From Fidelibacterota bacterium UBA6817 (lineage in GTDB: Bacteria > Fidelibacterota > Fidelibacteria > Fidelibacterales > Fidelibacteraceae), in contig DKER01000223.1 in NCBI GenBank assembly GCA_002452555.1, forward strand, positions 1 to 5,862: a DNA stretch of 5,862 bases. Reading direction: 5' to 3'. Below the pieces are notes generated by a model, which was not told where the DNA came from, did not search any database, and worked only from the letters and a program-made list of their open reading frames with translations. Shown one piece after another: positions 1 to 5,862 of the stretch (position 1 is its first letter; each line of letters starts with the position of its first letter). A program made the position numbers and the translations under genes.

Positions 1-1116
1 GACAAAGCGTTCAAAACCGGTGCTTCCAAAGTATATATTGAAGATCTTCGTGAAGAACTGGTTACGGATTACATTTTCCCGGCCCTGAGAGGAAATGCTT
101 TATATGAAGGACGGTATTTGCTGGGAACCGCTCTCGCAAGGCCGCTGATTGCTAAAAGGCAGGTTGAGATTGCCGAAGCGGAAAATACCAATCTCATGGC
201 TCACGGTGCGACAGGCAAAGGCAATGATCAGGTCCGTTTTGAATTTGCTTTCTATGCTCTTCACCCCGATGCAAACGTGATTTCCCCCTGGAAAGATCCT
301 GAGTTCCTTTCTGAATTCAAGGGACGTTCCGATATGATCCGCTATGCAGAAAAATACAACATTCCCGTTGCGGCATCCAAAACAAAGCCTTACAGCGAAG
401 ATGAAAATATCATGCATATCAGTCATGAAGCAGGAATTCTTGAAGACCCGGATCATTCGCCCTCAGAAGAAATGTTCACGCTGACCCGGGCATTGAAGGA
501 TACGCCGGATACGGAGACAATTCTGGAAATCGGATTTAAAGACGGTTTTCCGGTCCGCGTAATAAATCCGGATGACGGAACAGATATCACTAAACCGCTG
601 GACCTTTTTCTTTATCTGAATGAAATCGCCGGACTTCACGGCGTGGGAAGGGTGGATATGGTGGAAAACCGTTTTATCGGCATCAAGTCAAGAGGCGTCT
701 ATGAAACGCCGGGAGCTACCGTATTATGGGCTGCTCACCGGGATCTTGAAGGGATTGCCATGGATAAGGAAGTTATGCATCTGAGAGATATGCTGATCCC
801 CAAATTTTCTGAACTGATCTATAACGGATTCTGGTTCTCGCCCGAGATGGATTTTATTATGGCTGCCATGGAAAAAAGTCAGGAAAAGATCGATGGAACG
901 GTCCGGCTGTCTCTCTTTAAGGGAAATGTCCTGCCGATCGGCAGAAAATCTCCCACATCCCTGTATAATGAGGATTTGTCCAGCATGGATATTGAAGGGG
1001 GATTCAATGCCGTGGATTCCCTCGGCTTTATCAATATTAATGCCATACGGCTTAAAGCCCATAACCTTCTTCTGAGAAATCATGATCCCTATAACTGGAG
1101 GAAAAAAAGAGGATGA
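1..1116 (+). CDS. argG: Argininosuccinate synthase, 5'-truncated by window edge
   Basis: Cytosolic enzyme that joins citrulline and aspartate with ATP to make argininosuccinate, the penultimate step of arginine synthesis. The frame is open from base 1, giving 371 residues and a TGA stop. By comparison with my recollection of human ASS1, about 45-50 N-terminal residues lie upstream, including the ATP-binding SGGLDTS loop, so that motif cannot be checked. Visible motifs, numbered from the first residue in the window, are YEGRYLLGTALARP (35-48, citrulline-binding region) and HGATGKGNDQVRFE (68-81, the second family signature). Further on are ENIMHISHEAGILE, HGVGRVDMVENRFIGIKSRG and, near the end, GFININAIRL. 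The sequence follows the branch that includes the human enzyme. The C-terminus is complete. The stop overlaps the argH start (ATGA at 1113-1116), which suggests translational coupling. A start could be placed at the TTG at 118, but coding similarity continues upstream of it, so that is not the real start. Confidence 0.97.
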   Translation, partial: DKAFKTGASKVYIEDLREELVTDYIFPALRGNALYEGRYLLGTALARPLIAKRQVEIAEAENTNLMAHGATGKGNDQVRFEFAFYALHPDANVISPWKDPEFLSEFKGRSDMIRYAEKYNIPVAASKTKPYSEDENIMHISHEAGILEDPDHSPSEEMFTLTRALKDTPDTETILEIGFKDGFPVRVINPDDGTDITKPLDLFLYLNEIAGLHGVGRVDMVENRFIGIKSRGVYETPGATVLWAAHRDLEGIAMDKEVMHLRDMLIPKFSELIYNGFWFSPEMDFIMAAMEKSQEKIDGTVRLSLFKGNVLPIGRKSPTSLYNEDLSSMDIEGGFNAVDSLGFININAIRLKAHNLLLRNHDPYNWRKKRG

Positions 1117-2288
1117 AACTGTGGCAAAAAAAATATTCGCTGAATGATCAGATTGAGTCCTTTACGGTTGGAAATGATTATCTGACCGATCAGGCACTGG
1201 TTCAGTTTGATTGCCTTGCCTCTAAAGCTCACGCTGCGATGCTGAACAGGATCAAAATTATCAATGATGAAGAATTGGAAATGATCCTGAATGAGCTGGA
1301 CAGGATTATTGAACTGGATAAAAAAGGCAGATTTCCCATAACAATTCACGATGAAGATTGTCATACGGCTATTGAAAACCGGTTAACGGAAACCCTGGGT
1401 GAACTGGGAAAAAAGATCCATACGGGACGGTCCAGAAATGACCAGGTCCTGGCTGCGTTACGCCTTTATTACAAAAATCGTCTCTCGTGCCTGGAAAAGG
1501 AATTGATCCGTTTGGAAAAATCTGTGGACACGCTGATCCAATCCCGGGGTCATACGGTTTTTCCCGGATATACCCACACCCGAAAGGCCATGCCGTCCAG
1601 TATCGGCCTTTGGGCAGGCGGATTACGGGAAGCGCTTGCGGATGACCTGATCCAATTGAACAGCACCATGAAACTGGTCAATCAGTCACCCCTCGGTTCC
1701 GGTGCAGGATACGGTATCCCTCTGGAACTGGATAAAGAGGGGGTAGCCCGGGATCTGGATTTTGAAAAAGTCCAAAACAACCCTGTCTATGTCCAGAACA
1801 GCCGGGGAAAATTTGAAGGAGCTTTGCTTCACCTGACCGGTTTTATTCTTTTCGACATCAATAAATATGCCGGAGACCTCATTCTGTTTACATTGCCTGA
1901 TTTCGGATATTTTAATCTTCCGGATTCATTCCTCACCGGCAGTTCTATTATGCCCCAGAAGAAAAATCCGGATGTGCTGGAACTTGCCCGTGCAAATTAT
2001 TCCGTGGTTCTGGGATATGAAATGCAGGTCAAATCCCTCATTTCAAACCTTATGTCCGGTTATCACAGAGATTTTCAGCTTCTGAAAGAACCGGTTATGA
2101 AATCACTGGAAATTGCGGTTGATACGATCCGGATCATGACCCTGGTTTTTGAGAATTTGACGGTTAATGAAGCTGCCTGCAAAAATGCCATGACGGAAGA
2201 CCTGTATGCAACAGAAAAAGTCTATGAACTGGTGAAACAGGGAATGAGCTTCAGGGAAGCGTATAAGACGGTAGCCGGTAGCCGGTAG
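1113..2288 (+). CDS. argH: Argininosuccinate lyase, C-terminus shortened by repeat
   Basis: Splits argininosuccinate into arginine and fumarate; member of the fumarase/aspartase superfamily, normally a homotetramer. The start ATG overlaps the argG stop and is preceded by GGAGG (1097-1101); the first residues, MKLWQKKYSL, match the usual family N-terminus. Conserved regions are HTGRSRNDQV (103-112), GYTH with His155 (152-155) followed by AMPSS, SPLGSGAGYG (192-201), and the flexible-loop signature GSSIMPQKKNP (276-286) carrying the catalytic serine (277 or 278). SGYHRDFQLLKEP follows at 315-327. The AMPSS variant resembles Bacteroidetes-type lyases. At 391 residues it is short: family members run about 445-460. 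The protein follows the family up to FREAYKTV (380-387) and then stops. The last five codons and the TAG lie inside the 7-bp repeat array at 2271-2347. The tail is not found in any frame of the 71 bp before the next gene. All catalytic motifs remain, but activity and tetramer stability are uncertain. Confidence 0.95.
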   Translation: MKLWQKKYSLNDQIESFTVGNDYLTDQALVQFDCLASKAHAAMLNRIKIINDEELEMILNELDRIIELDKKGRFPITIHDEDCHTAIENRLTETLGELGKKIHTGRSRNDQVLAALRLYYKNRLSCLEKELIRLEKSVDTLIQSRGHTVFPGYTHTRKAMPSSIGLWAGGLREALADDLIQLNSTMKLVNQSPLGSGAGYGIPLELDKEGVARDLDFEKVQNNPVYVQNSRGKFEGALLHLTGFILFDINKYAGDLILFTLPDFGYFNLPDSFLTGSSIMPQKKNPDVLELARANYSVVLGYEMQVKSLISNLMSGYHRDFQLLKEPVMKSLEIAVDTIRIMTLVFENLTVNEAACKNAMTEDLYATEKVYELVKQGMSFREAYKTVAGSR

Positions 2289-2347
2289 CCGGTAGCCGGT
2301 AGTCACTTACTGCCTACTGCCGACTGTCCACTGCCGACTGAAAACTG
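2271..2347 (+). repeat. Heptamer tandem repeat array, 11 units
   Basis: Eleven consecutive 7-bp units without a gap: four exact GTAGCCG (2271-2298), then GTAGTCA, CTTACTG, CCTACTG, CCGACTG, TCCACTG, CCGACTG and AAAACTG. The first half is perfect. The second half keeps the period and mostly the ending ACTG. On the - strand it reads as CAGTNNN units followed by CGGCTAC units. The array overlaps the last five codons and stop of argH and ends just before the Shine-Dalgarno of the next gene. From memory, similar 7-bp arrays occur scattered in several environmental bacterial genomes and give spurious 'TGYRLPA' proteins on the reverse strand. I cannot confirm whether copies exist elsewhere in this genome. 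Confidence 0.9.
2272..2340 (+). other. Long imperfect stem-loop formed by the heptamer array
   Basis: The two halves of the array fold onto each other around a 5-nt loop (2304-2308, CACTT). Pairing partners sum to 4612. The innermost stem is GGTAGT (2298-2303) with ACTGCC (2309-2314). Further paired blocks are 2290-2295 with 2317-2322, 2284-2288 with 2324-2328, 2276-2281 with 2331-2336, and 2272-2274 with 2338-2340. By hand count, 26 of 32 opposed positions pair: 20 Watson-Crick and 6 G-U. The mismatches recur at heptamer spacing. The G-U pairs exist only in RNA of the + strand, where the operon mRNA would carry the structure. No T-run follows, so it does not look like an intrinsic terminator. 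A role in mRNA processing or stability is possible but is inference. Confidence 0.7.
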
Positions 2348-2349
2348 AT

Positions 2350-2355
2350 AGGAGA
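2350..2355 (+). promoter_or_regulatory. Ribosome binding site of the aminotransferase gene
   Basis: AGGAGA lies 5 nt (counted from the last G of AGGAG) before the ATG at 2360 and supports that start. It begins directly after the last heptamer-like unit, so translation of this gene starts independently of argH, whose stop is 71 bp upstream on the far side of the hairpin. Confidence 0.75.
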
Positions 2356-2359
2356 TAAA

Positions 2360-3847
2360 ATGAAACAACAATTATTATCAGCACTGATCAATGACAGATC
2401 AAAACATCCGGAACGGCTGAATGCGACTCCGGAAAGAGTTTTCGAAGTTTTGGAAAATGTTCTCGGGACGAAGGGACAAAAGTATGCCCAAACCCTGAAA
2501 GGGTTTTTTGACGGAATTGGAAACAGAGATGAATTAACAGGGGATTTGGCTGAAAAAGCAGCAGCTTTTCTTGTCAAATCGCATCTTTCTCAGGAAGAAT
2601 TATCTGCCATATCCCAACAGCTGTTTTTTTCTGAAATTGCTACCGATGAAGCCATTGACCTTCACGAACAGTATAAAATTCCCGTATCCACCCTGGAAAA
2701 AGACCTGGTCCCGGTTTGGGGTGAAGGTTGCTGGCTTATGGATACCAAAGGTAAAAAGTATCTGGATATGGACAGCAACTACAGTGCAACCAATCTGGGC
2801 ATGGCCAACCGGGAAATTGCGGTCGGTCTGTATAATCAGGCATCCCAGCTGATCTCCATGAAAGAGGACAGGGTTCAGATTGCCCGGACCCGGTTTTTCA
2901 AAACCATTATGCCCATGATGCCCAACGGTTTGCATTACTTCTATTTTCAGAATTCAGGCGGAGAAGCCGTTGACAAGTCCCTGAAAATTGCCAAAGCATA
3001 TACAGGTTCACGTCACGTAATAGCATTTAAAGGCAGTTTTCACGGGAGGACCCATGGGGCAGTATCAGTAACATGGAACGAAAAATACCGTAAACCTTTT
3101 GGATTGGATCATGAAGACTGGGTTCACTTTGCTGAATTTAACAATATTGACAGTGTTCGGGATTTGATCGAAAAAACCGGTTCAAGAATTATCATCCTTG
3201 AAATGATACAGGGTGAGGAGGCCGGAAACAGAGCAGCCACGCAGGAATTTATTGATGCACTGTTTGAACTTGCCGGTGAAAAAGGCGTGCTTGTTATTGC
3301 TGATGAAGTTCAGACCGGTTTCGGAAGAACCGCCGTAAAATCCGGGGATTGGTTTGCCTGCATGGGGTACAATGTGATTCCGGATATCATGGCAATCGGA
3401 AAATCATTTGGCGGCGGTTATCCGGTTACGGCCGTTGTAACCCGGAAGGAAATTTCCATGGCCATGACAGGCGGATATGACGGTTCAACATTTGGCGGCA
3501 ATCCCATGGCCATGACATCGGCTTTTATTGCAACCCGCCAGATGCGTGAAAAAGATGTAACCGGCAATGTGATAGCCCGGAGCAAACAATTTATACAGGG
3601 ATTGGAAAACCTTTCTGAAAGCTTTCCGTTCCTGACGGATATCCGGATTCGCGGACTCATGATCGCCTTTTCACTGGGATCGGAAGAAAACGTACATGCA
3701 GTCCAGGAATCTCTGAAAGAAGAAGGCGTTATGGCCAGCCTGTCAACCGGCGAATACCTCCGTTTGCTGCCGCCCACAATCATTTCACGGGAGGAAACGG
3801 CGTATTTCCTGGATGCGCTTGGCAAGTCGCTGGCGAAAATATGTTAA
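2360..3847 (+). CDS. Class-III PLP aminotransferase, ornithine/acetylornithine type
   Basis: A 495-residue fold-type I PLP enzyme, cytosolic. Motifs in order: GEGCWLMDTKGKKYLD (121-136), NYSATNLG (140-147), the cofactor phosphate loop SGGEA (199-203), FHGRT (227-231), IQGE (283-286), ADEVQTGFGRT (314-324) with Asp315, AIGKSFGGGYPVTAV with the PLP-binding Lys348, STFGGNP (376-382) and LRLLPP (467-472). Family members of about 400 residues start near residue 100; here a helix-rich extension of about 100 residues without a recognised domain precedes the core. Its location between argH and proB suggests acetylornithine aminotransferase (ArgD) or ornithine aminotransferase. NYSATNLG and YPVTAV resemble ornithine aminotransferase: Tyr141 aligns with human OAT Tyr85, whereas E. 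coli ArgD has Ile there, by alignment from memory. The equivalent of OAT Tyr55 is not seen. SGGEA departs from the usual SGTEA, and QGEEAGN from QGEGG. The class is certain but the substrate is not, so no symbol is given. Confidence 0.9.
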   Translation: MKQQLLSALINDRSKHPERLNATPERVFEVLENVLGTKGQKYAQTLKGFFDGIGNRDELTGDLAEKAAAFLVKSHLSQEELSAISQQLFFSEIATDEAIDLHEQYKIPVSTLEKDLVPVWGEGCWLMDTKGKKYLDMDSNYSATNLGMANREIAVGLYNQASQLISMKEDRVQIARTRFFKTIMPMMPNGLHYFYFQNSGGEAVDKSLKIAKAYTGSRHVIAFKGSFHGRTHGAVSVTWNEKYRKPFGLDHEDWVHFAEFNNIDSVRDLIEKTGSRIIILEMIQGEEAGNRAATQEFIDALFELAGEKGVLVIADEVQTGFGRTAVKSGDWFACMGYNVIPDIMAIGKSFGGGYPVTAVVTRKEISMAMTGGYDGSTFGGNPMAMTSAFIATRQMREKDVTGNVIARSKQFIQGLENLSESFPFLTDIRIRGLMIAFSLGSEENVHAVQESLKEEGVMASLSTGEYLRLLPPTIISREETAYFLDALGKSLAKIC

Positions 3848-3853
3848 AAGAGG
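3848..3853 (+). promoter_or_regulatory. Ribosome binding site deciding the GTG start of proB
   Basis: AAGAGG ends 9 nt before the GTG at 3863 and begins directly after the aminotransferase stop codon (TAA, 3845-3847). It supports GTG 3863 over the in-frame GTG at 3908, which would begin immediately before the conserved IKIGSS motif and has no comparable site. Confidence 0.7.
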
Positions 3854-3862
3854 TCAGATCAG

Positions 3863-5029
3863 GTGATTACGGAAAATAAAGCATTACGTTTACCCAAATG
3901 GAACCGGTGTGTGATAAAGATCGGAAGTTCGATCATTGCTCCGGACGGAAGAGGGTGTGCAACCAAACATTTGCTGCCCATTGCCAATTTTATCAATCAG
4001 AGCATTCAGGACGGCAAGGAAGTTATTGTCGTGTCATCCGGTGCGGTGGCTGCCGGCTGGAGCACCCAGCCCCGGTATCCCCGGAACACGCCCATATCCA
4101 TTCCGCGTAAACAGGCTTTTTCGGCGATCGGACAGCCCATGATGTTTTTTCTGTGGAAACAGCTTTTTGATTATCCCTGCGCCCAATTGCTGATCACCCA
4201 TGATGACCTTCTGAACAGACGGCGGTTTATCAATGTCAAGAACACACTGCTTGAATTGCTGCGTTTGAGGGCATTGCCCATTGTGAATGAAAATGATACG
4301 GTGGTTGTACAGCAGTTGAAAGTGGGAGACAACGATAATATATCTGCCCATGTTGCCGATCTTGCGGATGCGGATATTCTTTTTATCTGCTCGGACATTG
4401 ATGGTCTGTATTCGGCGAATCCCAATGTAGATAAAAAGGCGTCTCTGATTCCGGAAATAAAAAAGATTGATGAATCGGTTTATGACATTGCAGGCGATTC
4501 AAATAATCCTATGGCTGTGGGAGGAATGCGGACCAAGATACAGGCTGCGGAAAAAGCCACATCACGGGGAATTGACGTTGTAATCCTTCACGGAAAAAAA
4601 GCGGAAAATTTCGACATGCTGGCAAAAGGAAACGTAGTGGGAACCCTTTTTCACCGGACCATGAGTCCCCGAGCAGCCAAAAAGCACTGGATTCTTCATG
4701 CCCTGCCGTCCAGCGGTTCTATCGTAATTGATGAGGGTGCCGCCAAAGCGCTGCTTCACAGATCTGCATCATTGCTGCCCTCCGGCGTTATAGAAATAAA
4801 GAATAAATTTGACCATGGCGATGCCGTAAAAATCTACCGTGAAAGCATATCGGAAAAAAACCTCATTGCCAAAGGATTAACCCAGTATAACTCGGATGAT
4901 ATGAAACGGTTGATCGGGAAACAAAGTCATGAAATTCTCCCGATTCTGGGCTATTTTTCCAGCAGTTCACTGGTTCATCGCGATGATATGGTAATCATCA
5001 GCAATGTTAAAAAAGAGGATGTCATATAA
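3863..5029 (+). CDS. proB: Glutamate 5-kinase with C-terminal PUA domain
   Basis: Phosphorylates glutamate with ATP to glutamyl-5-phosphate, the first and usually proline-inhibited step of proline synthesis. The 388-residue length is normal for the two-domain form (E. coli has 367). The amino-acid kinase domain covers about 15-262: VIKIGSS with Lys19 (17-23), VVSSGAVAAG (56-65), NENDTV with Asp145 (142-147), KVGDNDN (153-159), and GGMRTKIQAAE with Lys225 (220-230). The segment VGTLFH closes the domain. The PUA domain spans about 275-380, with VIDEGAAKALL, SSLLPSGV-like sequence, YNSDDMKRL and VHRDDM, all closely matching E. coli ProB. The start is GTG with AAGAGG upstream. It follows the aminotransferase by 15 bp, and its TAA stop shares one base with the proA ATG. 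Kinase and reductase are often made together because the phosphate intermediate is unstable. Confidence 0.97.
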   Translation: MITENKALRLPKWNRCVIKIGSSIIAPDGRGCATKHLLPIANFINQSIQDGKEVIVVSSGAVAAGWSTQPRYPRNTPISIPRKQAFSAIGQPMMFFLWKQLFDYPCAQLLITHDDLLNRRRFINVKNTLLELLRLRALPIVNENDTVVVQQLKVGDNDNISAHVADLADADILFICSDIDGLYSANPNVDKKASLIPEIKKIDESVYDIAGDSNNPMAVGGMRTKIQAAEKATSRGIDVVILHGKKAENFDMLAKGNVVGTLFHRTMSPRAAKKHWILHALPSSGSIVIDEGAAKALLHRSASLLPSGVIEIKNKFDHGDAVKIYRESISEKNLIAKGLTQYNSDDMKRLIGKQSHEILPILGYFSSSSLVHRDDMVIISNVKKEDVI

Positions 5030-5862
5030 TGAGTAATCATGATTTAAGTCCTTTATCCCGGGGAGCCCGGTATGCATCACAGATAATATCCCGTTTAAGC
5101 GGGAAAGAAAAAAACGCTCTTTTGGAAAGAATGGCTGATCTGTTGATAGAGAACATATCCGAGATCGTGCATGAAAACGGAAAGGATGCAGAGCAGGCAA
5201 AAAACAAGGGACTGTCTCCTGCCATGATTGACAGGCTTGTTTTAAACAAATCCCGCATCGAAGGCATGGCGCTGGCATTGATAGAAATTGCCGCTCTTCC
5301 GGATCCGGTTGGAGAAATGACACAAATCCAAACCCGACCCAACGGATTACGTGTGGGTCGAATGTCCATTCCCCTGGGTGTTATCCTCATAATTTATGAA
5401 TCCAGGCCTAATGTCACATCCGATGCAGCCGGACTCTGTCTTAAAGCGGGAAACGCGGTGATACTCCGGGGCGGATCGGAGGCTTTCCATTCGAACAGAC
5501 AGATTGTAAACATTCTTCATAAGGCGCTGGAAGAAACCGGTCTTCCGGAAAATATCATATCATTTGTTCCCACAACTGATCGGGAGAGTATGACAGAGCT
5601 TTTGAAAATGAATGAGACCATCGATCTGGTCATTCCCCGGGGAGGGGAGGGACTGATTCGCTTTGTGGATGAAAACAGCCGGATACCGGTCATCAAACAT
5701 TATAAGGGAGTCTGTCATCTTTATGTGGATAAATCTGCGGACCCGGATCTGGCCATGGCGCTCCTGGTAAACGGCAAAACATCCCGTCCGGGTGTATGCA
5801 ATGCCCTGGAAACACTTTTAATCCATGAGCAAATTGCCGAAATATTTGTGGACCGGATCAAA
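5029..5862 (+). CDS. proA: Glutamate-5-semialdehyde dehydrogenase (gamma-glutamyl phosphate reductase), 3'-truncated by window edge
   Basis: Reduces glutamyl-5-phosphate with NADPH to glutamate-5-semialdehyde, which cyclises to pyrroline-5-carboxylate, the second step of proline synthesis. The frame runs open from ATG 5029 to the last base, giving 278 residues of an expected 415-430. Aldehyde-dehydrogenase superfamily features are PLGVILIIYESRPNVTSDAAGLCLKAGNA-type cofactor-domain sequence (115-143), AVILRGGSEAFHSN (143-156), LVIPRGGEGLI (200-210), GVCHLYVD (227-234), and TSRPGVCNALETLL (251-264) with catalytic Cys257. The match to E. coli ProA is continuous from the N-terminus. AAGAGGA (5013-5019) is 9 nt before the start, and the TAATG junction with proB implies coupled translation. 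The C-terminal part, including its conserved RFTDGG-type region, lies beyond the window. Confidence 0.97.
   Translation, partial: MSNHDLSPLSRGARYASQIISRLSGKEKNALLERMADLLIENISEIVHENGKDAEQAKNKGLSPAMIDRLVLNKSRIEGMALALIEIAALPDPVGEMTQIQTRPNGLRVGRMSIPLGVILIIYESRPNVTSDAAGLCLKAGNAVILRGGSEAFHSNRQIVNILHKALEETGLPENIISFVPTTDRESMTELLKMNETIDLVIPRGGEGLIRFVDENSRIPVIKHYKGVCHLYVDKSADPDLAMALLVNGKTSRPGVCNALETLLIHEQIAEIFVDRIK

Noticed and set aside
2103..2306. Antisense reading frame beginning MTTGYRLPATGYRL
   Set aside because: Its N-terminus is only the reverse reading of the GTAGCCG repeat, which has no stops on that strand; the rest is antisense to conserved argH. A spurious product.
2298..2347. Rho-independent terminator between argH and the aminotransferase
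   Set aside because: The hairpin is long but interrupted by regular mismatches and is followed by AAAACTGATAGG, not a T-run. The next gene follows directly with a good ribosome binding site.
2271..2347. CRISPR-like array
   Set aside because: Units are 7 bp with no spacers between them; no cas genes nearby.
2240..2359. Simple frameshift or sequencing error causing the short ArgH
   Set aside because: No frame of the bases between the argH stop and the next start encodes a lyase tail, so one indel cannot restore it. A misassembly at the repeat remains possible.
3418..3825. Long antisense reading frames within the aminotransferase and other genes
   Set aside because: They lie opposite strongly conserved coding sequence, lack recognisable motifs or ribosome binding sites, and are shadows of the real genes.
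5090..5110. Hairpin CCCG..CGGG followed by an A-rich run near the proA start
   Set aside because: A 4-bp stem inside conserved proA codons (SRLSGKEK), best explained by coding sequence.

Overview
The window is a stretch of bacterial chromosome packed with amino-acid biosynthesis genes, all on the + strand and read as one likely operon. The order is argG (5' end cut off by the window), argH, a class-III PLP aminotransferase, proB, and proA (3' end cut off by the window). Spacing is tight. argG and argH overlap by 4 bp (ATGA), proB and proA overlap by 1 bp (TAATG), and the aminotransferase and proB are 15 bp apart. The only larger gap (71 bp, between argH and the aminotransferase) is mostly filled by an unusual 7-bp repeat. 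No stretch over 300 bases lacks a gene, and I see no tRNA, rRNA, insertion sequence, CRISPR or internal promoter I could defend.

Together the genes cover the last two steps of arginine synthesis (citrulline + aspartate to argininosuccinate, then to arginine + fumarate) and the first two steps of proline synthesis from glutamate (glutamate to glutamyl-5-phosphate to glutamate-5-semialdehyde). The aminotransferase sits between the two halves. It could be the acetylornithine aminotransferase of the arginine pathway. It could also be an ornithine aminotransferase whose product, glutamate semialdehyde, is also the product of ProA; some residues favour the latter.

Organism: clear Shine-Dalgarno sequences (GGAGG, AGGAG, AAGAGG) precede the internal genes, and base composition looks moderate. 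ArgH is of the 'GYTH..AMPSS' branch that I associate with Bacteroidetes and relatives, and ArgG is of the type that also includes the human enzyme. Arg and pro genes are also clustered in some Bacteroidetes, but strong SD sites are atypical there. An uncultured bacterium of the wider FCB group (or a similar candidate phylum) is my best guess, at low confidence.

The most unusual feature is at 2271-2347: eleven back-to-back heptamers (four exact GTAGCCG, then diverged units mostly ending in ACTG) that also fold back on themselves as a long imperfect hairpin centred near 2306. The array encodes the last five residues and stop codon of argH. ArgH is only 391 residues long and lacks the C-terminal ~50-65 residues usual in the family, so the repeat appears to have replaced the gene's 3' end.
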